Part shown: one piece after another, positions 41,737 to 50,711 of the stretch
Numbering within the stretch: the stretch's first letter is position 1
How the letters are laid out: each line of letters opens with the position of its first letter
The notes under the pieces: model-generated
Seen by the model: the letters and a program-made list of their open reading frames with translations, nothing else
The model's database searches: none
Told to the model about the DNA's origin: nothing
Program-made: the position numbers and the translations under genes
Assembly: GCA_021800805.1 (NCBI GenBank)
Contig: JAJYYR010000001.1
Location: 1,146,581-1,210,580 of the forward strand
Direction of reading: 5' to 3'
DNA: 64,000 nucleotides
DNA from: a bacterium
GTDB taxonomy: Bacteria > SZUA-79 > Acidulodesulfobacterales > Acidulodesulfobacteraceae

Positions 41737-42483
41737 TTATGACTGGCAAGGAACAAGATAAAATCCCTCGACATTGCCGTGTATCGAATATTCCATATAA
41801 TAGGCATAGCTATCGACGGTGCTTCCATTAGTATAAACATAATCCGTGGCTCCCAAAGGCAGGATATAGTTATTGTTAGGAACATCAAAACTTGGCTGTA
41901 AAAAATTTGGATTAGTAGTGGCCGAGTTATCGCATGTCGGCGTATATGTTACAGGGGTACCGACGCTGCCCGGACCAACGGCAGTTCCTGCTGCATAATT
42001 AATCCACCATGAATTTGCAGGTACATTCGTTAGCCCTATTGATACCGGATCTCCAAAGTTGTAAAGGGTACCGGAACCGTAGCCGCTTGACGGCATCGAA
42101 TAATTAGGCAAAAGTAGAAAAGGGTTCTCGTAAGGGTTATTTCCCTGTACATTAAGAGCCGGGGCAGTTCCCAAAAAAGTAACCGTTCCACCTGAGGCTT
42201 TACTTACCCCTGCAATCGTAACATAAGTAGATAAATCATTATTCACCAAATTTTTCGACAACTGACTTGTTAATCCTTCTCCCAGCGAGCCGACCACACC
42301 CTGAGAAGCCGCCTTGTTCGCCGAACCGGTCAGGTTCACGAACTTGGGCAGGACGACAGCCGCCAGAATACCTATTAAGAGTATTACCATGACGAGTTCG
42401 ATAAGCGTAAATGCCTCGCTGTTTTTAATTATGCTTATCCCGCCGGTCGTTTTAGACTTTAAATTCTTAACTTTACTTTCCAT
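41737..42483 (-). CDS. Type IV pilin / pseudopilin-like protein
   Basis: A 248-residue prepilin. The N-terminal leader of 24 residues ends in NSEA and is followed by FTLIELVMVILLIGILAAVV, the classical class III signal with Glu at position +5. The residue before the cut is Ala where Gly is usual. The C-terminal 180 residues are a Ser/Gly/Pro/Asn-rich globular part with two cysteines (one near the very end, VPCQS). It may be a major or minor pilin; no pilus motor genes are adjacent. Prepilin peptidase is at 62905. Confidence 0.82.
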   Translation of the reverse strand: MESKVKNLKSKTTGGISIIKNSEAFTLIELVMVILLIGILAAVVLPKFVNLTGSANKAASQGVVGSLGEGLTSQLSKNLVNNDLSTYVTIAGVSKASGGTVTFLGTAPALNVQGNNPYENPFLLLPNYSMPSSGYGSGTLYNFGDPVSIGLTNVPANSWWINYAAGTAVGPGSVGTPVTYTPTCDNSATTNPNFLQPSFDVPNNNYILPLGATDYVYTNGSTVDSYAYYMEYSIHGNVEGFYLVPCQS

Positions 42484-42546
42484 AAAACCCCCTTGTTTTT
42501 TTTTAAAAAATTAATAAGTAACCGTAAAATATCTTTTATTAATATT

Positions 42547-42576
42547 ATTATAATTCTTGTGACGAACACGTGTCAA
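42547..42576 (-). promoter_or_regulatory. Sigma-70-type promoter of the pilin-like gene
   Basis: On the minus strand TTGACA (42571-42576) and TATAAT (42547-42552) match consensus with 18-bp spacing. Transcription would start near 42540, giving a leader of about 57 nt before the ATG at 42483, which has a GGGGG ribosome binding site. Confidence 0.7.
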
Positions 42577-42594
42577 CATTTTTTACGCCCGTCT

Positions 42595-42671
42595 TTAACA
42601 TAAACGCAACCTAAATTTAACGATTTTGTAATACTAACGTCATAATATCGCAACAATGGCTATGGTATTAT
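42595..42671 (+). promoter_or_regulatory. Second Pho-box-like array, upstream of the coiled-coil gene
   Basis: Hexamers at exact 11-bp steps: TTAACA, GCAACC, TTAACG, GTAATA, GTCATA, GCAACA. Ten bp after the last is TATTAT (42666-42671), a good -10 candidate. Units five and six and the spacer between them closely match the corresponding part of the array at 26009. The start would be near 42678, about 60 nt before the ATG at 42741. Confidence 0.55.
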
Positions 42672-42740
42672 ATGACATTATATTTTTTTAAATTTGCAAT
42701 TTTTAATTTGAATGTTATAATTAAAAGGAGAATATATATA

Positions 42741-43163
42741 ATGGAAAAAATTAAAGGAAATGAAGATTATACGAATATGAGCTTATCCGTATCCCCCGAA
42801 AAATATTTCGACAGCAGGTTCGATGCTCAAGAAAAGTTTTTTTCTGAAAAATTTGATAACTTTAAAATTCAGTTGAGTGCCGAATTTAAAACGCAATTTG
42901 ACGGCTTGAAAACTGAAATTAAACGGTTGGATGGCAGGATAGAAACTGAGAGTAAACGGTTAGACAACAGGATTGAAACTGAGAGTAAACGGTTGGACAA
43001 CAAAATTGAAACTGAAATTAAACGGTTGGATGGCAGGATAGAAACTGAGAGTAAACGGTTAGACGACAGGATAGACGCGGTCGATAAGAAGCTTACTTTC
43101 GGATTCAGCATAGTAATCGGCATGCTTGCCGTTTTAGTGGCTTTGCATTTTTTGGGGCGATAA
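42741..43163 (+). CDS. Coiled-coil protein with C-terminal membrane anchor
   Basis: A 140-residue protein. The start at 42741 has AAAAGGAG 10 nt upstream; an earlier in-frame ATG at 42672 would fall on the -10 element. Residues about 57-111 are five 11-residue repeats of the form ETESKRLDNRI, predicted to form a coiled coil, and residues about 116-138 (FGFSIVIGMLAVLVALHFLG) are a membrane segment at the very C-terminus. It resembles small tail-anchored coiled-coil proteins of unknown function. It converges on nadB with a 2-bp gap. Confidence 0.65.
   Translation: MEKIKGNEDYTNMSLSVSPEKYFDSRFDAQEKFFSEKFDNFKIQLSAEFKTQFDGLKTEIKRLDGRIETESKRLDNRIETESKRLDNKIETEIKRLDGRIETESKRLDDRIDAVDKKLTFGFSIVIGMLAVLVALHFLGR
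42910..43074 (+). repeat. Five tandem 33-bp repeats inside the coiled-coil gene
   Basis: AAACTGA recurs at 42910, 42943, 42976, 43009 and 43042, each exactly 33 bp apart, and the units alternate between two close versions (GAAATTAAACGGTTGGATGG and GAGAGTAAACGGTTAGACAA types). The repeat keeps frame, so copy number could vary without breaking the gene. Confidence 0.9.
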
Positions 43164-43165
43164 AT

Positions 43166-44755
43166 TTATATTACCGTGGGGTGCTTATAGTTTTTGTCGT
43201 CTTTGTTAGGATAATCTATATTATAATGAGTTCCCCGCGATTCTTTCCTCGATATTGCGGAGGTTATTATAAGATTTGCTACTTCGGCTATATTTCTTAA
43301 TTCTAATAAATCGGTCGTTATTTTATAATTCCAGTAATATTCTTTAATTTCCGCCAGCAGGTTTTCTATGCGCCGCTTTGCCCTTTCGAGCCGTTTGTCG
43401 GAACGGACTATTCCGACATAATTCCACATAGTCCGCCTAAGTTCGTCCCAGTTGTGCGAAACGACTATCATCTCGTCGCCGCCGGACAAACCGAAATCTT
43501 TCCATTCAGGAAGTTCAATCTTACGGACTGCGGCTTTTTTAAACGTTGCCGCCGACGCCTCGTATGCTTTTTTTGCAAAAACGCATCCTTCTAAAAGAGA
43601 ATTGCTTGCAAGCCTGTTTGCCCCGTGAAGTCCGGTGCAGGCTACCTCGCCTACGGCATATAAACTTTCTACGGAAGTTAAACCGTTTTCGTCGGTTAAA
43701 ACGCCTCCGCAAAGGTAATGGGCGGCGGGAACGACGGGAATCCATTTTTTCGACATATCGATGCCGAAACCGAGGGTCGTTTTAAATATATCGGGGAAGC
43801 GTTTTTCTAAAAATTCCCTGCTTTTATGCGTCATATCGAGATATACGCATTCGTCCCCCGTCCTTTTAAGCTCGAAGTCTATCGTCCTTGCCACGATATC
43901 GCGCGGCGCAAGGCTCTTTAAGGGATGGACGTTATCCATAAAAGGCGTCCCGTCTTTTAATCTTAACGTCCCGCCTTCTCCCCTGAGCGCCTCGGAAATT
44001 AAAAACGACTTTGCCTCGGGATGATAAAGTATAGTAGGATGGAACTGGTAAAATTCCATATTTGCGATTTTAGCTCCGGCTCTTCGAGCCATAGCTATTC
44101 CGTCGCCGGTTGAAATATCGGGATTAGACGTATAAAGAAAAACTTTTCCGGCTCCTCCGGTAGCCAAAACGACGACGTCCGCTCCAACCGTAATAGTTTT
44201 TCCCGTTTCTTTGTTTAAAAAATATGCTCCGAGAACTCTATTTTCATTTTCATTTTGTATTTTTAGTTTGCGAGAGGTTATTAAATCGATGCCTATGTGA
44301 TTTTCGAATATTTTTATATTCGGCTTTTTTCTTGAAGTTTCTACAAGCGCTCTTTCTATTTCTCTTCCGGTAATATCACCCGCATGAAGGACCCTTCTTT
44401 CCGAATGCCCGCCTTCTCTTCCGAGGTCGAATTCCTTTTTGTTTTCGGAATATTTTGCAAAATTTACGCCCCAGTTTAACAAGTCTTTTACAATGCCCGG
44501 TCCTTCTTCGACGACCATTCGGACGATTTTTTCGTCGCAAAGACCGTCCCCGGCGGTCAAAGTGTCTTGAATATGCTTTTCGTATGAATCTTTATTTAGG
44601 TTCGTAACGGCGGCAAGTCCGCCCTGAGCATAGTTAGTATTTGATTCGGCTTCTTCTTTTTTTGTAAAAATACCGACCGAAACGGATTCGTCGAACCTGT
44701 TTGCAAGGGAAAGACCGGCTATTCCCGAACCTATTATGATAATGTTAAAGTGCAT
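43166..44755 (-). CDS. nadB: L-aspartate oxidase
   Basis: A 529-residue flavoprotein making iminoaspartate for NAD synthesis. The FAD site IIIIGSGIAGLSLA is at the N-terminus, then NYAQGGLAAV, REGGHSERRVLHAGDITG (active-site region), ATGGAGKVF and GLHGANRLASNSLLEG. The end of the upstream lipoprotein gene overlaps its start by 11 bp. It is the last gene of the purine/pyrimidine operon. nadA and nadC are not in the window. Confidence 0.95.
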   Translation of the reverse strand: MHFNIIIIGSGIAGLSLANRFDESVSVGIFTKKEEAESNTNYAQGGLAAVTNLNKDSYEKHIQDTLTAGDGLCDEKIVRMVVEEGPGIVKDLLNWGVNFAKYSENKKEFDLGREGGHSERRVLHAGDITGREIERALVETSRKKPNIKIFENHIGIDLITSRKLKIQNENENRVLGAYFLNKETGKTITVGADVVVLATGGAGKVFLYTSNPDISTGDGIAMARRAGAKIANMEFYQFHPTILYHPEAKSFLISEALRGEGGTLRLKDGTPFMDNVHPLKSLAPRDIVARTIDFELKRTGDECVYLDMTHKSREFLEKRFPDIFKTTLGFGIDMSKKWIPVVPAAHYLCGGVLTDENGLTSVESLYAVGEVACTGLHGANRLASNSLLEGCVFAKKAYEASAATFKKAAVRKIELPEWKDFGLSGGDEMIVVSHNWDELRRTMWNYVGIVRSDKRLERAKRRIENLLAEIKEYYWNYKITTDLLELRNIAEVANLIITSAISRKESRGTHYNIDYPNKDDKNYKHPTVI

Positions 44756-45374
44756 TTATATTCCACGTCAAAACGGCTTTTCCGTTTACCCCCGTAATTA
44801 CAAGTTTTATCCATTTTACCGAACTATCTAAAAACGGCTTGTTTTCCTTCTTATCGTAATATATCGGAAACTTCATAATATACTGCTTCGACCAGTTTGT
44901 AACGTAAGGAAAAAATTTCTTTAAAAACACCCTTTTTTCCTGCGAAGGCTTAATGCTGACGGGCATCACGCTTTCGCCCTCGTTATTAGAAAGATAAACC
45001 ATCCATATAGAACGTTTGGAGTCTAAATTGTTATAAGATTTTCGCGGAGTATAAACCGAAACTAAAAGAGTAACGTATTTGCGGGTTTTGTCTTTTAATC
45101 CTTCCGGTTTTTTCATATAGTAATTATAATATTCTTTTTCGTAGGCGCGGACGAAAGATTTATTGAAATAAGTAGCCCTTATATACATTACCGTATTAAG
45201 CTTATTATAAATATCGGCTTTTCGCGTCGCTTTTCGCAGTGCGGACTTGTATCCGCCGGAGGATTGAACGGCGGGAGGGATCCCCAGCGAACTAAAAACC
45301 GAACATCCTGAAAGATAAAACAGGGGAACGGAAACGACAAAAAATAAAATAATTAATAAAAATCTTCTTTTCAT
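44745..45374 (-). CDS. Lipoprotein of unknown function
   Basis: A 209-residue protein with a lipoprotein signal (hydrophobic residues 5-20, lipobox LSGC, acylated Cys near residue 24). The mature part, rich in Tyr, Lys and Asn, has no recognised domain; its beta-type pattern (VTLLVSVYTPRKSY; WIKLVITGVNGKAVLTW) suggests a small globular domain. It is between pyrE (2 bp) and nadB (11-bp overlap), which does not indicate a role. Confidence 0.65.
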   Translation of the reverse strand: MKRRFLLIILFFVVSVPLFYLSGCSVFSSLGIPPAVQSSGGYKSALRKATRKADIYNKLNTVMYIRATYFNKSFVRAYEKEYYNYYMKKPEGLKDKTRKYVTLLVSVYTPRKSYNNLDSKRSIWMVYLSNNEGESVMPVSIKPSQEKRVFLKKFFPYVTNWSKQYIMKFPIYYDKKENKPFLDSSVKWIKLVITGVNGKAVLTWNINAL

Positions 45375-45376
45375 AA

Positions 45377-45934
45377 CTATCCAATTATATCTGCTTTAGT
45401 AAAAACCGAATGCAGATTAATGCCGTTTTCTTTGAGAAATTCGGCTCCGCCTTCCTGCCTGTCAACCATACAGACCGCATCCGTTATCTCGTAACCTTCT
45501 TCCCTTGCGTTTCTTACGGCTTTTAAAATAGAACCGCCCGTGGTAACGACGTCTTCGACTATAAGAATATTCGCCCCTTTGGATAAAAACTGCGCCGGCT
45601 CTATGAGCCTGCCCTTGCCGTATTCTTTTTTTTCTTTTCTTATAACCACGGATTTTAAAGGGTTCTCGTCTAAATAACTTGCCGTCAGTATCGACGAAAT
45701 TAAAGGGATGCCTCCGACCGGAACGCCTGCGATAACCGAAAATTTTAAATCCTTAATATTTTTAATTTCGTCGTATAACAATTTTCCGATAAGATATAAA
45801 TATTCTCCGTCGAAAGAAATTCTCCGCAAATCTATATAAAAATTACTCTTTTTCCCGGAAGCGAGCGTAAATTCTTTTTTCTCGTAGCACAGGGTCTTTA
45901 TAGCGTTTAATACTACGCTTTTTATATCGTCCAT
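45377..45934 (-). CDS. pyrE: Orotate phosphoribosyltransferase
   Basis: A 185-residue enzyme attaching orotate to PRPP to form OMP. The PRPP loop ILIVEDVVTTGGS (123-135) and SGKKSNFYIDLRRISFDG near the N-terminus are typical, as is VAGVPVGG-like AGVPVGGIPL at 69-78. It follows purF by 48 bp; a palindrome of the 24-bp family fills that gap. Confidence 0.93.
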   Translation of the reverse strand: MDDIKSVVLNAIKTLCYEKKEFTLASGKKSNFYIDLRRISFDGEYLYLIGKLLYDEIKNIKDLKFSVIAGVPVGGIPLISSILTASYLDENPLKSVVIRKEKKEYGKGRLIEPAQFLSKGANILIVEDVVTTGGSILKAVRNAREEGYEITDAVCMVDRQEGGAEFLKENGINLHSVFTKADIIG

Positions 45935-45942
45935 AGATAACC

Positions 45943-45966
45943 GGGGACAGACTTAAGTCTGTCCCC
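45943..45966. repeat. 24-bp perfect palindrome, copy 3 (between purF and pyrE)
   Basis: The half-site GGGGACAGACTT is followed by its exact reverse complement and is identical to copy 1 at 3120, more than 42 kb away. It lies in the 48-bp purF-pyrE gap, about 8 bp upstream of the pyrE start codon. Confidence 0.8.
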
Positions 45967-45982
45967 CTTTAGAAAATTAAAT

Positions 45983-47395
45983 TTAAAAAATTTCTTTGCT
46001 GAAAAGTTTTAACTGCGTCTGATTTTCATATTCGGATTCGCAGTCTATTTCTTGAGGATAAACGTTTGAAAAACATGCTTCGCAGAAATTTACGCCGTTC
46101 CCTACGGCTCTTCTTAAACCGTCTATGGAAAGAAATCTCGTGGTCGTAGCGCCGAGTTTGGCGTTTATCTCTTTTTCGGTATATTTAGCCGCCATAAGGT
46201 CTTCCCTGACGGGAGTGTCTATTCCGTAAAAACAAGGCGCTATAACCATAGGAGAGCTTAAACGCAGATGAATTTCTTTAGCTCCGGCAAGTTTAAGCAT
46301 ATCGACTATTTTTTTAGACGTGGTCCCCCTGACGACGGAGTCGTCCACGACGACGACTTTTTTGCCCCTGATGACGTCGGGAACGGGGTTAAGTTTAACC
46401 TTGACGCCGAAATGTCTTATAGACTTTTTAGGCTCTATAAAAGTTCTTCCTACATAGTGGTTTCTGGTAAAACCCATTTCAAAATCAATTCCCGAACCTT
46501 TTGAAAACCCTAACGCCGCCGGCACTCCCGAATCGGGAACGGGTATGACGATATCGGCATCGGGCGTGGATTCTTTCGCGAGTTCTTTGCCCATTTGAAT
46601 CCGCAGGCTGTAAATGGATTTCCCGTTAAAAATACTGTCGGGTCTAGAAAAATATATAAGTTCAAAGACGCAGTTAGAGTTTTTTTCCAGCTTGAAAGGA
46701 AAAAAGCTTTTTGCGCCTTCTCCGTTGACTAATATCACTTCGCCGGGCTTAACGTCCCTTATATATTCGGCGTTTATAAGGTCGAGCGCGCAGGTTTCGG
46801 AAGCAAAGACCAACGAACCGTTGAGCCTTCCAATAACGAGAGGTCTGAATCCATAAGGATCTCTTGCGGCAATTATCTCTTTTTCGGAAAGAAAAAGGAA
46901 AGAATACGCGCCTTTCAACCTTTTTAAAGAATTTACGACCCTGTCTATGAGGAGGCTTTCCGTAGATGAAGCGATTAAATGTATTACGACTTCCGTGTCC
47001 GACGTAGAAGAAAATATCGAACCGTTTTCTTCAAGTTCGTCTTTTATTAGGAGCGAATTGGTAATATTCCCGTTATGCGCTACGGCGATAGAGCCGTAAT
47101 AATAATCGGCGACGAGCGGTTGTGCGTTCTTAAGAAGCGTTTCGCCGGCTGTGGAATATCTGACGTGTCCTATAGCGTTTTTGCCTTTAAGCTGGGAGAG
47201 CGTGTTTTCTTTAAATACGTCGCTTACAAGACCGAGGCTTTTATGAAAATATAAATTACCCGCATCGGAAGATGCAATGCCGCAGGATTCCTGCCCCCTG
47301 TGCTGGAGCGCATAAAGCCCCAGATAGGTAATCTTAGCCGCCTCTTCATTGTTATATATGCCAAATACTCCGCATTCGTCCTTTATCTCTTCCAT
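45983..47395 (-). CDS. purF: Amidophosphoribosyltransferase (PurF)
   Basis: A 470-residue enzyme for the first step of purine synthesis. After a 7-residue propeptide the catalytic Cys8 opens the glutaminase domain (ECGVFGIYNNEEAA; ALQHRGQESCGIA). The PRPP loop VVVVDDSVVRGTTSKK lies at about 347-362. FCEACF near the C-terminus gives cysteines in the place of the iron-sulphur site of the Bacillus type enzyme. It follows purL by 45 bp. Confidence 0.95.
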   Translation of the reverse strand: MEEIKDECGVFGIYNNEEAAKITYLGLYALQHRGQESCGIASSDAGNLYFHKSLGLVSDVFKENTLSQLKGKNAIGHVRYSTAGETLLKNAQPLVADYYYGSIAVAHNGNITNSLLIKDELEENGSIFSSTSDTEVVIHLIASSTESLLIDRVVNSLKRLKGAYSFLFLSEKEIIAARDPYGFRPLVIGRLNGSLVFASETCALDLINAEYIRDVKPGEVILVNGEGAKSFFPFKLEKNSNCVFELIYFSRPDSIFNGKSIYSLRIQMGKELAKESTPDADIVIPVPDSGVPAALGFSKGSGIDFEMGFTRNHYVGRTFIEPKKSIRHFGVKVKLNPVPDVIRGKKVVVVDDSVVRGTTSKKIVDMLKLAGAKEIHLRLSSPMVIAPCFYGIDTPVREDLMAAKYTEKEINAKLGATTTRFLSIDGLRRAVGNGVNFCEACFSNVYPQEIDCESEYENQTQLKLFSKEIF

Positions 47396-47440
47396 TTTTA
47401 AAAACCGCCGTCCCTTTCCTTTAATTTTTAAACAGATTTT

Positions 47441-49696
47441 TTAAATTGCCGAATAGTACTCTTCTTTTATTTTACCACTTTTTAAGTCTATTGTGCCGTT
47501 AATTTTCATTTCGTCTTTTTCGACCGCGCCTATTTTTTCCAATTTTATACCGTATTCCTTAAGGATTTTAGTTATATCGGACTCCTGTCTGCCGCTTCTT
47601 AATTCTTTATCCATAGTTACTATAAACGCCTGCTCGAATTCCGAAAATAAAAATTCGTCTATTCTTATTTTATGCCCTTTAATATCGTAATCTACGGCAA
47701 ATCCGAGGGTCTTCCCCGGATTAGTTACGGCGCCTTCCGCCAGAGCCGTAAACATTCCGCCTTCGCTTACGTCGGCGGCGCTTTTAATAAACCCTTTGCT
47801 TATTAATGCTCTTAAACAATTTTGAAGACGGACTTCATAATCTAAATCTATATCTGCGGGCTTTTGGCGGAAATCGTTATGCGCAAGCTCCATATATAAA
47901 CCGCCGCCGAGATTGCCTTTAAGAAAACCCAACAGATATATTTCGTCCCCTTCGTCTTTAAAATAAGGCGTTACCGCATTATTAACGTCGTCTATAAATC
48001 CAAGCATACCTATAACGGGGGTCGGATATATTTTTGAAACGTAAGATTTATCTCCGTCTTTTTTTGCCGTTTCGTTGTAAAAACTGACGTTTCCGCTTAT
48101 AACCGGAGTATTTAATTTAATTGCGGCAGATTTTATGCCCTCTACCGCCGAGGCGAACTGCCACATGACTTCCGGGTCTTCGGGGCTCGCAAAGTTAAGG
48201 CAGTCCGTAACCGCAACCGGAGAGCCTCCGCAGGCGGTTATATTGCGGGCGCATTCTACTACCGCTATCGCGCCGCCGGTAAAAGGGTCTAAATACGTAT
48301 ATCTGGAGTTTCCGCTTGCGTTAAGTAAAAAACCTTTATTACTATTAAGGCGGTTTCCGTTAACCCTGAGAACGGCTGCGGAAAAACCGGGCGGAACGAT
48401 GGTTGCCGTTCCTATCGTATAGTCGTATTGAGTAAAAACCTTTCTCTTGGAAGCTATATTAGGATGCGTAATAATCTTAACGGCGATATCGTTTAAATTT
48501 TCCGGAATTTTATAATCGTTTATGTTTACGTATTTGATATTTTCTAAGTAGGTCGGTCTTTTTGCAGGTCTTTTATATTCCGGTCCGTTAACGACAACGT
48601 CCACGTCAAGTGTTTTATAAATTTTCGACTTATAATAAAACTTTATGACTTTTTCTTTTATCACCTCGCCGGCTATGACGCAGTTTAATCCCCATTTGTC
48701 GAAAACGTCTTTTAATTCTCCGAATTTCTCTTTTTCGCAGGCAAGAAGCATTCTTTCCTGCGATTCGGAAAGCATCATTTCTACCGGCGTCATTCCCGAA
48801 GTCCTTAGCGGTATGGCGTCTAAGTCTATAATCATTCCTTTTCCGCTTTTATCCGCCATTTCAAAGGACGAACTCGTAAGTCCCGCCGCGCCCATATCCT
48901 GAATGGAAACAATCAATTTCTTTTCCATAGCCTCTAAACATGCTTCGAGAAGCAGTTTTTCCGTAAATGGGTCGCCTACCTGAACGGTGCTTCTTTTCTT
49001 GTTCTTTTTTAAATCAAATTCTTCCGAAGCCATAGTAGCTCCGTGAATGCCGTCCATTCCGGTCGCCGAACCGACGTAAACTACGATATTTCCTACTTCG
49101 CAATTTGAAGAAAGAAATATGCCGTCTTTTTTCGCTATGCCTATAGTAAACGCATTAACGAGTATATTATCGTTATAACATTCGTCGAATACGACTTCCC
49201 CGCCTACCGTCGGCACGCCCATGCAGTTTCCGTAAAAGCCTATTCCTTTAACTACTTCGGAAAGATAATAAGGCGTCCTCGGATGAGAAAAACTTCCAAA
49301 CCTTAAAGAATTAAGGTTTGCCACGGGTCTTGCGCCCATTGTAAAAATATCGCGCATAATTCCGCCTACTCCCGTTGCCGAACCCTGAAAAGGTTCTATG
49401 AATGACGGATGATTATGACTTTCCATTTTAAATACGAGTACGTCGCCGTCTCCAAAATCGACCACCCCCGCATTTTCTCCCGGCCCTATGAGGACTTTGC
49501 CCCCTTCCGTAGGCAGTGTTTTAAGATAGACTTTAGAACTTTTATAAGAACAGTGTTCCGACCACATAGCCGAAAATATGCCGAGTTCAAAATCGTCCGG
49601 ATTATGTCCTAAAAGTTCCGAAATTTTTTCGTATTCTTCCGCCGCTAAGCCAAAAAGTTTTTCAGCTGGTTTAGCCGCTTTTTTCGTTTTATTCAT
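47441..49696 (-). CDS. purL: Phosphoribosylformylglycinamidine synthase, PurL subunit
   Basis: A 751-residue small-type PurL, which needs PurQ and PurS. Motifs include [34 protein letters not shown]-like [17 protein letters not shown], and [15 protein letters not shown]. It makes FGAM from FGAR using ammonia delivered by PurQ. It starts 1 bp after the end of purQ. Length is as usual for the Bacillus and archaeal type. Confidence 0.95.
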   Translation of the reverse strand: MNKTKKAAKPAEKLFGLAAEEYEKISELLGHNPDDFELGIFSAMWSEHCSYKSSKVYLKTLPTEGGKVLIGPGENAGVVDFGDGDVLVFKMESHNHPSFIEPFQGSATGVGGIMRDIFTMGARPVANLNSLRFGSFSHPRTPYYLSEVVKGIGFYGNCMGVPTVGGEVVFDECYNDNILVNAFTIGIAKKDGIFLSSNCEVGNIVVYVGSATGMDGIHGATMASEEFDLKKNKKRSTVQVGDPFTEKLLLEACLEAMEKKLIVSIQDMGAAGLTSSSFEMADKSGKGMIIDLDAIPLRTSGMTPVEMMLSESQERMLLACEKEKFGELKDVFDKWGLNCVIAGEVIKEKVIKFYYKSKIYKTLDVDVVVNGPEYKRPAKRPTYLENIKYVNINDYKIPENLNDIAVKIITHPNIASKRKVFTQYDYTIGTATIVPPGFSAAVLRVNGNRLNSNKGFLLNASGNSRYTYLDPFTGGAIAVVECARNITACGGSPVAVTDCLNFASPEDPEVMWQFASAVEGIKSAAIKLNTPVISGNVSFYNETAKKDGDKSYVSKIYPTPVIGMLGFIDDVNNAVTPYFKDEGDEIYLLGFLKGNLGGGLYMELAHNDFRQKPADIDLDYEVRLQNCLRALISKGFIKSAADVSEGGMFTALAEGAVTNPGKTLGFAVDYDIKGHKIRIDEFLFSEFEQAFIVTMDKELRSGRQESDITKILKEYGIKLEKIGAVEKDEMKINGTIDLKSGKIKEEYYSAI

Positions 49697-49697
49697 T

Positions 49698-50414
49698 TTA
49701 TTTTTCTTTTATATATTTAATAATCGATTTAAAAATATAACCGCCGTCTCCGCTTCCGAGTATTTTTTCCGAAGACCTCTCCGGATGGGGCATAAGCCCC
49801 ATTACGTTATTAGTTTCGTTTGAAATACCCGCAATATTATAAAGAGAACCGTTAGGATTTGAATAGGGAGAGGCATTGCCTTTCTCGTCGCAGTATTTAA
49901 AAATAATGCCGCTATTTTTATTTAAACAGTCTATTATGTCGTTCGTTGCAAAATAGTTGCCGTCATGGTGCGCTATAGGCATTTTAAGGACGGAATCTTT
50001 TTTAACGGCGCAGGTAAAAGGCGTTTCCGTATTAAGCGTCTTTAAATATACATCCTTACACTCGAACTTTAAAGAATCGTTCGTAAGCATAGCCCCGCCC
50101 AAAAGTCCGGCTTCGAGAAGAATTTGAAAACCGTTGCATATGCCGAGCACTATGCCGCCGTTTACCGCATAATCTTTAACTAATTCCATAATCGGACTTC
50201 TTGCGGCAAGAGCGCCGGACCTTAAATAATCCCCGTATGAAAAGCCGCCGGGGATAACGATAAAATCGTATTCGTTCAGGTCTTTTAACTTATCTTTATG
50301 CCATATAAAAGATACGTTTACGCCAAATACCGTCTTTAAAACACGGAAAACGTCAAAATCGCAATTTGAACCGGGAAAAACCGTAATTCCCGCTTTTATG
50401 CTTTTATTATTCAT
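49698..50414 (-). CDS. purQ: Phosphoribosylformylglycinamidine synthase, glutaminase subunit PurQ
   Basis: A 238-residue class I glutamine amidotransferase. FPGSNCDFD at the start, the nucleophile in [17 protein letters not shown], and the catalytic His/Glu in [11 protein letters not shown] are all visible. It provides ammonia to PurL. It follows purS by 21 bp. Confidence 0.95.
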   Translation of the reverse strand: MNNKSIKAGITVFPGSNCDFDVFRVLKTVFGVNVSFIWHKDKLKDLNEYDFIVIPGGFSYGDYLRSGALAARSPIMELVKDYAVNGGIVLGICNGFQILLEAGLLGGAMLTNDSLKFECKDVYLKTLNTETPFTCAVKKDSVLKMPIAHHDGNYFATNDIIDCLNKNSGIIFKYCDEKGNASPYSNPNGSLYNIAGISNETNNVMGLMPHPERSSEKILGSGDGGYIFKSIIKYIKEK

Positions 50415-50435
50415 CTTAATTTATCTTGATTTATT

Positions 50436-50681
50436 TTATTTAATTTCTATGCTGAATTCTTCTATTAGCGGATTTGACAGGACCTTTTCGGAAATTTCTT
50501 CCGCTTCGTCCCCGAGTGAACCCGTTTTCCTCTCATCCATGTCCACTTCGATATATTTTCCGACCCTGACGTCTTTAACGTTGTCGTAGCCGGAAGATTT
50601 TAGAACCGATAAAACGGCTTTACCCTGCGGGTCTAAGACTTCTTCTTTCAACATAACCTTGATAAATGCTTTCTTCGTCAT
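50436..50681 (-). CDS. purS: Phosphoribosylformylglycinamidine synthase subunit PurS
   Basis: An 81-residue small subunit with VMLKEEVLDPQGKAVLSVLK and YDNVKDVRVGKYIEVDM, the PurS signature. It bridges PurL and PurQ. A good GGAGG-type ribosome binding site precedes the start. It lies between purB and purQ; purC, which often sits here, is absent. Confidence 0.93.
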   Translation of the reverse strand: MTKKAFIKVMLKEEVLDPQGKAVLSVLKSSGYDNVKDVRVGKYIEVDMDERKTGSLGDEAEEISEKVLSNPLIEEFSIEIK

Positions 50682-50711
50682 TTTTTTTCCTCCCGGATTT
50701 GAACGATCCGG

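Noticed and set aside
42910..43074. Regular repeats that could suggest a CRISPR array
   Set aside because: The 33-bp units are directly joined without spacers, are in frame, and encode a coiled coil; no cas genes are present.
43546..43785. Open frames on both strands inside nadB, rich in Arg
   Set aside because: They are antisense or out-of-frame readings of a well-supported nadB with all its motifs.
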